From Saccoglossus kowalevskii (Eukaryota > Hemichordata > Enteropneusta > Harrimaniidae), in contig NW_003148279.1 in NCBI RefSeq assembly GCF_000003605.2, positions 96,305-107,399 on the forward strand: DNA of 11,095 bases, in the 5' to 3' direction. Positions within the stretch are counted from its first letter, which is position 1. Each line of letters opens with the position of its first letter. This document shows positions 1 to 6,860 of the stretch, in pieces. The notes under the pieces are model-generated. The model saw only the letters and a program-made list of their open reading frames with translations. It did not search any database and was not told the DNA's origin. Made by a program: the position numbers and the translations under genes.

Positions 1-960
1 TATAACAGGTGTATTAACTAACTATCTAATAATAGTAACAATCTCGTGATATGTCGATGTTAAAAGCTCTACTACAAAAACAATTAATCAATTTATGTAA
101 TCATTTTCAATATCTCCACGCTATGTAAAATAATTAGCAGTAATCTGACTGGCCAGTGCAGACAGTTCAAACGTTTGATATCATGTGTAACAAGCTATAC
201 AACACGTACGCTGACTTATATGGTCCTTTGCTCACATTGGCGAATTTCGCGTGCTGCGCGTGTGTATGTCATTTGCTCGCTCTTATATTAATATGAACTA
301 TACTGTCCCAATAAAAATTATTTTACGTTGAGAAAATATATCAACTACTCAAAACTGCGAAAACTAAGAAGGCATTTGTATCGCGAGATTATAGTGATAA
401 TATTACCTCCGTTCATTTGTATAAACAACTAGCTAATTTTACACAATATGATTGTTCAACATTTGACATTTGACTGTATAATTTGGTTCAGTGTCAACAA
501 TTTTTGCTTTATTTTTTATATAGTTTTTCAAATTAAAAATCTATTTGTTTCAGAACTTACATTGAATCTATAGAAATATTGCGTGTGCAAAACTGCTCAT
601 AAACAAAATGCCGTAAAGGATTATTCAGGCAAGCAACTTCTATATATCTATATACATTGTTTTGACCACAAAATTGTCCAGTGCTGCCACGGTACAAGAA
701 GTGGGTCGATTTTCTCTTAGTGCTTGTGACAGCTGTTCTTATACAAATTGTAGAATACTCGATATAAACCTACCTAGAGTTACACCTGTTGGTCAAGTAT
801 CACTAACGTCATCTGATCGCAAAACAAATAATATTGATCGACTTCATCGTTCCATTTGGTATATTTACATTGCAGTCGCTGTTATATAATAGGTTTAAAA
901 CAGGTGCATCTCTGCATATAACAAGAGCCGGGCGTATCAACGTATCATATTACACCCAAT
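1..960. other. Non-coding stretch upstream of the first receptor
   Basis: No convincing gene is seen. Short open frames at 662-889 and 834-1094 start at non-ATG codons and look like chance. The stretch is AT-rich with a small CpG cluster at about 239-281. It contains a perfect 12-base palindrome, TCAAACGTTTGA, at 167-178. A stop codon at 896-898 closes the receptor reading frame upstream, so any extra 5' exon would have to join downstream of it; a weak candidate acceptor is the CAG at 901-903. The promoter of the downstream receptor copy should lie here, but no single element stands out. Confidence 0.6.
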
Positions 961-1934
961 ATGGAAAATACTACAGTTCAACGATACTTTCCGGCTGGAC
1001 AGACATATATCTGTGTCTACGACACTCTTGTTTGGGGTTACGTCTATTCTCACTCTGGTTGGGAGTGTATTTGCCATCGCAGCTGTGGCACTGAACGGCC
1101 GTCTTCTCGCCATCTCTAAATACTTGCAAGTTAGTATGTTGGCATCAACTATAATAACTAGTATTGTGACAGTACCGCTTTTAATCGGCATGTTGAACGT
1201 TCCAGAGAGTTTCCAGAGTTACGCAGCTTGCGTCGTAGTTGAATGTTTCATCCTCATCAGTTTCACCAGTTTTACCTTGAATATTTTTCTTTCATCAGTA
1301 TCAGTGTACTACCAAGTAATGCATCCATTTGAAGCTTCACTTGATCGCTCAACAAAAACGTTCTCCCGGGTCGCCATACTGATATGGGTCATTTCCGTGG
1401 TCGTAAGTGTCATCGTGTTGACCCCGTTCAACACTTACTGGGACAGTAGAGAAAATGATGGTTTTTACTGTTTCCCTCTATGGGTCCCGACGCTTCCCTA
1501 CTTCGTTGTCTATAATTACGTACTGATCATACCAGCACTTGTGGTAGCTTACTATGTATACTTTCGTTCACACTGTGAAATAAGGAAAGTTATCCAACAG
1601 GTTGGTTGCGAGTGGCATCACCAATAACTCGTTTCCAAGACCCAGGAGGTCTACCAGAAACATTGCTACACTAGTGTTGTTGTTGTACGTTCTGTTCTTC
1701 GGAATGTTGCCGATGTTTATTTTCATGAATATCGTCTATTTTTGCCATGACTGTCTTGATCCCTTCTTAACATTGGTGATTATCACTTTTATCTATGGAG
1801 TAATTTCACCAATTGCATCCATAGCATATTGCCTCCGACTGAAAGAAAATCGTGACGCGATACGTCGACTATGTCATTGTCGCTGCTACAAAGCAAAGAA
1901 ACATGATGTCATTCATATTTCACTAGCAACGTAG
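961..1934 (+). pseudogene. Class A (rhodopsin-like) seven-transmembrane receptor with two frameshifts
   Basis: This is a G-protein-coupled receptor copy, single exon, paralogous to the one at 5174-6052. Helices 1-5 are read from about 977 to 1600 in one frame, and helices 6-7 plus the tail from about 1584 to 1934 in the next frame. The first frame stops at TAA 1625-1627. The paralogue and the helix 5-6 boundary place the shift at about 1584-1601 (one extra base, or two lost). The helix 1-5 frame has no ATG before helix 1. An ATG at 961, in the same CAATATG context as the paralogue's start, is one base out of frame with the Asn-Asp-Thr glycosylation site near 980, suggesting a second shift at 961-977. 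Visible family marks are the helix 3 Cys and loop 2 Cys pair, Trp in helix 4, Pro in helix 5, MLP in helix 6, Ser-Pro in helix 7, and a basic helix 8 (RLKENR) followed by a Cys-rich tail at 1872-1886. Asp-Arg-Tyr is replaced by Ser-Val-Tyr. Assembly indels are the main alternative to true decay. Confidence 0.82.
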
Positions 1935-2107
1935 ATAATATTTATTTAGTTTTACTAATCATATGCTTCTTGTTTATCTTCATCATGTTGATTAGTCTAG
2001 AAACTGTACATTAATTTGAGAGCCGTATCATTAAAGGCATACATTAAATATATATATTCAAGTTTTAGTGATTGATTTTCTTTCTTTTTAACGTGAACGC
2101 TACTGGA

Positions 2108-2113
2108 AATAAA
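2108..2113 (+). terminator. Poly(A) signal downstream of the first receptor copy
   Basis: A canonical AATAAA lies about 174 bases after the receptor stop codon, on the same strand. The distance and orientation suit a 3' untranslated end. AATAAA is frequent in AT-rich DNA, so this is context-supported only. Confidence 0.4.
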
Positions 2114-2240
2114 GTGGTTAATATGAGTAATATAAAGTATTAAAAAAATATCACTATGAACTACACTCTATTGCAAACCACGTTTCTTCTCCTAAGTAAA
2201 GTTTATGCACCCGGTGAAGGTACTGAACTTACCGATACAT

Positions 2241-2324
2241 GCTAGCGATATGTTTGTCTCGCAAACATTGACTTAATTAGTTGTTCAAATTGTTCAAATA
2301 TGATTCAAAATGATATTCGCTAGC
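2241..2324. repeat. Small inverted repeat with GCTAGCGATAT arms
   Basis: The arm GCTAGCGATAT at 2241-2251 is matched in inverted orientation by ATATTCGCTAGC at 2313-2324, with one extra base. Inside is a second hairpin: ATGTTTG (2250-2256) and CAAACAT (2262-2268) around a five-base loop. Two TTGTTCAAA units stand side by side at 2281-2298. It may be the remnant of a small foldback element; no flanking duplication was recognised. Confidence 0.45.
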
Positions 2325-2377
2325 ACTATTTATAATCAAGATGTTTGAATTAAACCAAAATAACAAAATGATATAGA

Positions 2378-2405
2378 TAAGCCTACTCATAGTTAAGCCT
2401 ACTCA
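2378..2405. repeat. Short tandem duplication of TAAGCCTACTCA
   Basis: The 12-mer TAAGCCTACTCA occurs at 2378-2389 and again at 2394-2405, an offset of 16 bases. This looks like a small local duplication. No function is evident. Confidence 0.6.
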
Positions 2406-2478
2406 AACATTTTAAACATTGTTCTCTGGGAAACTCCTCTAATACTGAAAAACCTAAACAGGAGGTATGTGTGAGGAT

Positions 2479-2560
2479 CGGTAAAAATCGGTACTTCGCG
2501 CTACCTGAATGCGCCGGCGTATTCCCCGGAATAAGCATTGCGCGCCCCTAGTTGCGCCAT
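2479..2560 (-). other. CpG-rich patch with a possible short minus-strand first exon
   Basis: About eleven CpG dinucleotides are packed into roughly 80 bases inside AT-rich DNA. On the minus strand an ATG at 2560-2558 opens an 18-codon frame (beginning Met-Ala-Gln-Leu-Gly-Ala-Arg) that runs into CAG|GTAGCG, a good splice-donor consensus, at 2505/2504. That would make 2505-2560 a first coding exon, but no downstream exon was identified. The patch also contains TATTCC and GGAATA arms at 2520-2533 around two bases. A promoter, or the head of a dispersed repeat, are equally possible readings. Confidence 0.25.
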
Positions 2561-2617
2561 CATTCTGTGTCCTTCACTCGCTCTCATTCTGTGCAATCCA
2601 CCAACGAACTTTAAAAA

Positions 2618-2633
2618 TGTTCAAACATGAACA
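2618..2633. promoter_or_regulatory. Inverted TGTTCA half-sites spaced by four
   Basis: TGTTCA (2618-2623) and TGAACA (2628-2633) form a perfect six-base inverted repeat around AACA. This resembles a dimeric transcription-factor site, but no gene start lies close by. A chance palindrome is possible. Confidence 0.2.
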
Positions 2634-2665
2634 CTCATCTGTACCTCGGTGATTTTAATATAGTG

Positions 2666-3076
2666 TCACTTGTGATAGAGATGCAAAATGTTAACAGTGT
2701 GTGGCCAACACTGACTAAATATAACAAAAAAGAACAATGTATGCAAATCAGTATCGTGGTATACAGGGAGTAATGTCAAGTGTTTCAGAATGGTGAGAAC
2801 ATCATGTACACAATGTATATAATCAAATGGTTTCTGTATGAAACCTGATGTCTCCATCAGACAAGTGACATTGATGCCATCAGAATCAGAATTGCTCAGT
2901 AATTCTGCCAAAAATATCAAATCAATCTGATTGAAACCTGGCGTAGGTAGAGGCTCTTTGATTTCTTGTCTATGGTTGCCGGTGCATACATCCCTAACTT
3001 CGTGTAACACATATCTTCGCAAATCACGTTCGGTAGATCTCCTGTGAATAATTTTCAAAACCGCACAATCTCTCTG
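2666..3076 (-). other. Unrecognised open stretch, possible exon
   Basis: The minus-strand frame is open from 3076 down to the stop at 2666-2668, about 136 codons, long for such AT-rich sequence. There is no ATG near its 5' end, so as a gene it would have to be an internal or terminal exon. A candidate acceptor (TTCACAG) lies near 3045. The upstream part is charged and exon-like (many Arg, Glu and Asp residues between about 2980 and 3050); a middle segment includes an acidic Ser-Asp run; the downstream third is AT-driven and hydrophobic. I recognise no domain. It lies antisense between the two receptors. Chance remains likely. Confidence 0.22.
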
Positions 3077-3526
3077 TCAACATTGACGTAAATCGCCCTC
3101 TACGGTAAATACACGTGTTTATTACAGGTAAACATTATTATTTTGTTTTATTGTCTTGATAAATGTTTATTCCTATATTATTATTATTATATATTTATCT
3201 TCAGATTCATAAATATGACACGGAAACATAAATAATGACATAACAAAGTAAGCAAAGAATATACACAGAATAATGCGAGCTATAATTGCTGGGTTCGAGG
3301 TTTTAACAGATATCACTCTTCACAGAGTTAATTAAAAATATATTTAGTACTCTGTAAACATTTAATCGAATCTTAAATTTAAAATTGTCAACCTATCAAA
3401 ATGCGAAGTGTGTGTCACTACAAATTGGATTGCCATATATATTACACAGTATTCTAAATACGAAATACTAATACAAAAAGGTGTACATCAAGAAAGCATT
3501 TACTAAATCTATGTAAATGCAACGTT
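3077..3526. other. AT-rich non-coding stretch
   Basis: No gene, RNA or strong repeat is seen. It includes a short ATT-rich simple stretch around 3176-3195. A GGTTCGAGG at 3292-3300 resembles part of a tRNA internal promoter, but no cloverleaf surrounds it. Confidence 0.5.
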
Positions 3527-3727
3527 TCACATTATTTTCTGCAACATAATTACCACACAATGCGCATATCCAAACAGCTCAGCAAATTTCAACTCCGGGA
3601 AGATTGTCCAGGCATTATTTGGCCATCGTTCTAAAGTGGCATATCTATGTTTACATTGATCAAGAAGTTCAATTCTAGTGACAATGTTGCTGCGAGACGT
3701 GTGTATTCTCAAGTGTTCACGTTGTAT
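3527..3727 (-). other. Unrecognised open stretch, possible exon
   Basis: The minus-strand frame is open from 3727 to 3527, about 66 codons. It lacks a 5' ATG and would need splicing; a CGCAG acceptor-like site lies near 3691. Its residue mix is protein-like, with several Trp, Pro, Cys and His residues. No family is recognised. It could be an upstream exon of the same hypothetical minus-strand gene as 2666-3076, but there is no direct evidence for the join. Confidence 0.15.
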
Positions 3728-3769
3728 TTATATACACAAATACCTGAATAAATATATAGCCTTCTATTC

Positions 3770-3967
3770 CTAATGGAAGGTTTTTGTCTGTTCATTGGTT
3801 AATGCCACGCCGTCGAAAACTTTGATGGGACAGTATTGATTATTTTTAATCGTTATATGCCGTTGAAATGAAGGAAGATAACAGTTATGAAACATTATTC
3901 TGTCATCATTGACAAACAACGCAAGTAGAACGTAACGTAACAATACAAAATGCACGTATGTCACCAT
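3770..3967 (-). CDS. Hypothetical small protein, 65 residues
   Basis: This frame starts with a true ATG in a favourable context (ACAATGG) and runs 65 codons to TAG. The first 20 or so residues are hydrophobic and could act as a signal peptide or membrane anchor. The rest is polar, with two Cys and several Lys and Asn residues. The frame stays open upstream to 4036, so the ATG is not forced by a nearby stop. A ten-base inverted repeat (ATGGGACAGT at 3827, ACTGTCCCAT at 3975) overlaps it. No homologue is recognised and no promoter is evident. It may be a chance frame. Confidence 0.18.
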   Translation of the reverse strand: MVTYVHFVLLRYVLLALFVNDDRIMFHNCYLPSFQRHITIKNNQYCPIKVFDGVALTNEQTKTFH

Positions 3968-4139
3968 TGTGCAGACTGTCCCATTAAAAACGACAATTAA
4001 TGCTGAGTTTGTTTCCGAACAACCATTGATACGGCTTCAGAGCTTCGAAGTAACCATGGAACGTCAATATGATATCTCAGCAACCAATAATTATATTAAA
4101 ATGTTTACGTCTAATTAATATCCAGTGTAATTAACACTT

Positions 4140-4238
4140 ATGTATCCCACTGGAACCGGTTCGTTTATGAATCAGAAACTTGGGTGGGAGGAGACGCTGC
4201 ACACCTGCGGGAATATTCGCAAGTATTGGGGTAACTGA
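4140..4238 (+). other. Small ATG-initiated open frame, 32 codons
   Basis: An ATG opens 32 codons to TGA in a patch that is more GC-rich than its surroundings. The peptide is rich in Gly and Thr with one Cys and two Trp. The opposite strand is also open across the same span, so coding direction, if any, is unclear. The patch contains AACCGGTT at 4154-4161, the consensus palindrome of Grainyhead factors. It could be a short exon, a micropeptide or a regulatory segment about 1 kb upstream of the second receptor. Confidence 0.15.
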
Positions 4239-4977
4239 CGATATTAGTATTCAGATTTATGAGTTACCCATTCTGAAGACTGTGAATGGAATTTAGTTGT
4301 TGTAGATGTTACTGATTTGCTTTATTTGAGTATTTTGCGTTTCAAGTGATATTTAGAGTTTCGATGAGTTTTCTTATTATAATAAAGAATGATGCTTATG
4401 TCGATTGTTCATTAGAGAATTCATTAACAAAGTGTTTAAAGTGCGACTAAAACTCTATCTATACACATGCCCCGTGCCTCAATATGAGTACACTTTATGA
4501 AACAAACATATGATTTGCAATGTTAATGCTTACAACTGTTTTAAATAGGCAAAGTGTCATGGCAACGTCGTTATTACATCAACGTTGTGACCCCTAGTTC
4601 ATCTATGCATACACTAGAACACTATTTACGTAAACCATTTGGAGTGTTCATTAGCAGCTGTCCCCACTACTATGTCAGCATGTCAACAGTAATATTATAC
4701 TAAATGCAAATACCATTGACGAACTTTGAATACATCGATGTCAATAAGTCAGTAAAATTACGTTTGGCTTTCAAGTTTATCTCAAAGGATAGAGACTATC
4801 GCGCTATCCGGATACGTTTTAAATTAATGTATTTATGTGGAACACGCGTTGTAATTGAATACATTGAAGTTTCATAGGATATGTCAACATGAATATTTCA
4901 GTATTTTATTTAACCGTCAGAGTGTCTAGCAAGAATTATTATTCCAATGGTTGTACGTCAATTTGATGTGTTTCGAG
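4239..4977. other. Non-coding stretch upstream of the second receptor
   Basis: AT-rich with no supported gene or dispersed repeat. It probably contributes to the upstream region of the receptor at 5174, but I see no specific site here. Confidence 0.5.
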
Positions 4978-5013
4978 CGCCAGTTTCAGTTTATGGTAAC
5001 TGAAACACTGGCG
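4978..5013. repeat. Strong inverted repeat (hairpin) upstream of the receptor
   Basis: CGCCAGTTTCAGTT (4978-4991) and AACTGAAACACTGGCG (4998-5013) pair over 14 base pairs, an 8-pair and a 6-pair helix separated by a two-base bulge, around a six-base loop. It ends about 160 bases before the receptor ATG. It could form a cruciform or hairpin in a 5' untranslated region, or be a dimeric binding site. Confidence 0.6.
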
Positions 5014-5064
5014 ACATATCACTGAAAATATTTGTGTAATGACGATCAACCGCGTAGTAGAGTA

Positions 5065-5094
5065 AGTACGAAGGTCATGTGACCAGGTCGTACT
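5065..5094. promoter_or_regulatory. Nested palindrome with an E-box core near the receptor start
   Basis: An outer arm pair AGTACGA (5065-5071) and TCGTACT (5088-5094) encloses an inner pair GGTCA (5073-5077) and TGACC (5080-5084). The core TCATGTGA (5075-5082) matches the E-box/M-box type bound by MiT/TFE and USF-type bHLH-zipper proteins, and AGGTCA is a nuclear-receptor half-site. It sits about 80 bases before the ATG, a promoter-like position. Use as a regulatory site is inferred. Confidence 0.35.
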
Positions 5095-5173
5095 GTGAAT
5101 CGCATCTCACGACACGGCCCATCTCATCGGTAGTGTGTATCTCTGTGAAAGGACTGTGTTTTACCTTGTCAAT

Positions 5174-6052
5174 ATGATGTACAACGACACTTCGCTGGAA
5201 ACAAGGGATACACCGATTGTTGCGCTCGTCATTATGCTGTCGCTATGTCTGTATATCGTTGTGGCAAGTATATTGATTATCATTGCTGTTAAAGTCAACA
5301 AGGAGTTACACAATGTGGGTAGTTACTTACAAATCAATAACATGTTGGTAGCTCTTCAGACAACCGTGATTACTGTGCCTCTCCTCGTTCGCATACTTGC
5401 TACTTGTGGATTTTACGATTATTGGAGTTGCGTGCTAACTTACTGTTTCATGGTTTTCTCGTTTTTGAACAAATCGACAAATTTATTTTTGTTTGTGGTA
5501 TTAGTATTCTATCAACTAAAGAGCCCCTTCCAGTCGCTAACGGACACGACAACCAAACGGTTTTGTAGCGCTGCTGTAATAATGTGGACAACAACCGGGA
5601 TATTCAGCTTCATCCCTTCAATGGGATTCAACAGTTACTACGACACGCGTAACGATGATGACTTTGTATGTCTTCCCTTTAGTGTTCCAACTACTGCTCA
5701 TTTCTTAGTGTCGGTGTACGTCATTGAGGTACCGTTCGTCGTAGCAACCTGTGTGATTGGCGGTATGTTTCTGCGTCTGGTAAATAAAGTGGCGAGCACG
5801 TCGACGTCAGATGCAGGCGGACTGTACGCATCCGGGAGCACTAAGCGTAAACTGGCGACAATAGTAATAATTATAACGTTCGCTCTCTTAGTCGTCTGGT
5901 TGCCAGCCATGATAATAGCTCACATATCGTTCTTCTGTCCGTCATGCGTGGACCATTACAAGGTGTTATTCACAGTAGCATGGGTATTTACCATTATATC
6001 TACGCTCCAACACTCGGCGCTATTAGATTGCGAGAGATTCGTGGTACGTTGA
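5174..6052 (+). CDS. Class A (rhodopsin-like) seven-transmembrane receptor, divergent
   Basis: Single-exon G-protein-coupled receptor of 292 residues in the plasma membrane; ligand unknown. The ATG at 5174 is chosen because the frame has no ATG between the stop at 5096-5098 and this point, A stands at -3, and the first paralogue has the same CAATATG context. Residues 4-6 (NDT) are an N-glycosylation site. Helices fall near 15-39, 50-75, 84-113, 130-150, 174-203, 227-251 and 261-283. Cys86 and Cys166 form the expected helix 3-loop 2 disulfide. Trp138 in helix 4, Pro187 in helix 5 and Trp-Leu-Pro 242-244 in helix 6 are class A hallmarks. Loop 3 holds Cys255-x-x-Cys258. Asp2.50 is missing, Asp-Arg-Tyr is Leu-Val-Phe (110-112) and Asn-Pro-x-x-Tyr is absent. 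The last residues after about 283 do not match the paralogue, while an alternative frame does, so the C-terminus is probably frameshifted. A chemosensory role is only a guess. Confidence 0.88.
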   Translation: MMYNDTSLETRDTPIVALVIMLSLCLYIVVASILIIIAVKVNKELHNVGSYLQINNMLVALQTTVITVPLLVRILATCGFYDYWSCVLTYCFMVFSFLNKSTNLFLFVVLVFYQLKSPFQSLTDTTTKRFCSAAVIMWTTTGIFSFIPSMGFNSYYDTRNDDDFVCLPFSVPTTAHFLVSVYVIEVPFVVATCVIGGMFLRLVNKVASTSTSDAGGLYASGSTKRKLATIVIIITFALLVVWLPAMIIAHISFFCPSCVDHYKVLFTVAWVFTIISTLQHSALLDCERFVVR

Positions 6053-6103
6053 AAGGAAATACTACAATGTCAGTGTTGTAAAATAAATAGATGTCGGAAA
6101 TGA
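6010..6103 (+). pseudogene. Out-of-frame remnant of the receptor helix 8 and C-tail
   Basis: In the frame one base back from the receptor frame, 6021-6050 encodes Arg-Leu-Arg-Glu-x-Arg, matching helix 8 of the first copy (Arg-Leu-Lys-Glu-x-Arg). Just beyond the receptor stop at 6050-6052, the original frame reads Cys-x-Cys-Cys-Lys and continues to TGA at 6101-6103. This resembles the Cys-rich tail of the first copy. The simplest reading is a loss of one or four bases near 6016-6022, then a second shift near 6051. Either the tail decayed recently or the assembly has indels. Confidence 0.5.
6082..6087 (+). terminator. Poly(A) signal close to the receptor stop
   Basis: AATAAA lies 30 bases past the current receptor stop. 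It overlaps the out-of-frame tail remnant, so it may be a coincidence of AT-rich coding sequence rather than the real signal. Confidence 0.2.
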
Positions 6104-6780
6104 TGGAAACAGCGCGCAGGAAAATATAACAAACTATTACCTCTACGTACTGAAACTTTTAGAGACTATTCCACGGCAAGGAATCCTCGAATACTAAGGT
6201 TTACACATATAGTTTACGGGAGTTAGTAACTTTGCCATGGAAAAATCAGACTTTGGTATTACCGGGTGCATTCGAGTAAAATGTACGGCATGCGATGAGA
6301 TATGACAAGACAAGGAAATGTTAATCTACATTGAGTAAACGCTCGATTTTGATGTTTAATTGATACGTAATGCGTTAGTTTGTGCCTCATTCTATATTGA
6401 ACCCAACACACTATTAGCATTTGTGTGTGTGTGAATATCATTGTTTCCACTCACGATCGGTTGATATTTTATGAAATGCTGAAGTGTCACTTCCAGCAAC
6501 AACAAATACGCCAATACTACTCTGGTTGACATATGGCATTAAACATTACAAGTACCATATCGTATGTATTGTGTGGGATCTCCATAATAACGAATATAAA
6601 CAATAGGCCTAGCTTGTAATTTTCTATGAATCAGAAATTAAAGTTTGGTTGTTGAATATTTCACCACAGGTACATTAGTTGAACATCCTAATACAATCAA
6701 AACAAACCACTAGTAGGTCAACATGTTCAGTGTATTGAAAACCAGGTACTAGGATAAAGTCAATTTCAGTTCAACTCTCC
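6104..6780. other. Non-coding stretch downstream of the second receptor
   Basis: AT-rich with no supported gene. A short TG microsatellite sits at about 6421-6434. A minus-strand frame at 6259-6450 has no protein-like features. Confidence 0.5.
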
Positions 6781-6860
6781 GATAAGCATCCCTCGTGTCC
6801 GTGTAGGTACCCCGTGGGCGGGAGACAGGAGCAGCCCCGTGAATGTATCCTGCCAGTAAC
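6781..6860. other. GC-rich patch of unknown nature
   Basis: About 80 bases are clearly richer in G and C than the surrounding DNA and are open on both strands, with Cys/Pro/Gly/Arg-rich translations. CAGGA and TCCTG arms occur at about 6826 and 6849. It could be a fossil exon or the end of a dispersed repeat. I do not recognise it. Confidence 0.25.

Noticed and set aside
937-1191. Minus-strand open frame across the first receptor
   Set aside because: It is the antisense shadow of the receptor's helix 1-2 region. The same applies to the minus-strand frame at 5698-5910 under the second receptor.
1584-1627. Programmed ribosomal frameshifting in the first receptor
   Set aside because: No convincing slippery site with a downstream structure is visible, class A receptors are not known to use it, and a second break at the start codon points to decay or error.
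1584-1640. A 39-base micro-intron (GT at 1601, AG at 1638-1639) joining the two halves of the first receptor
   Set aside because: Its length is a multiple of three, so removing it would not restore the frame, and it is too short for a typical animal intron.
3292-3300. tRNA gene or tRNA-derived element suggested by GGTTCGAGG
   Set aside because: No matching A-box or cloverleaf arms are present around it. The GGTTCAAAACC at about 8590 was dismissed for the same reason.
310-3990. Shared phrase ACTGTCCCA[AT]TAAAAA near 303 and 3975
   Set aside because: Only 16 bases, with no extended similarity on either side.
4170-4182. Thirteen-base inverted match (AATCAGAAACTTG) to the repeat at 7671-8396
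   Set aside because: Similarity stops abruptly on both sides, and related AATCAGAAA phrases occur elsewhere in the window by chance.
5135-5173. Start of the second receptor at the GTG at 5135
   Set aside because: GTG is not a usual start in animals; the ATG at 5174 has a good context and directly precedes the conserved glycosylation site.
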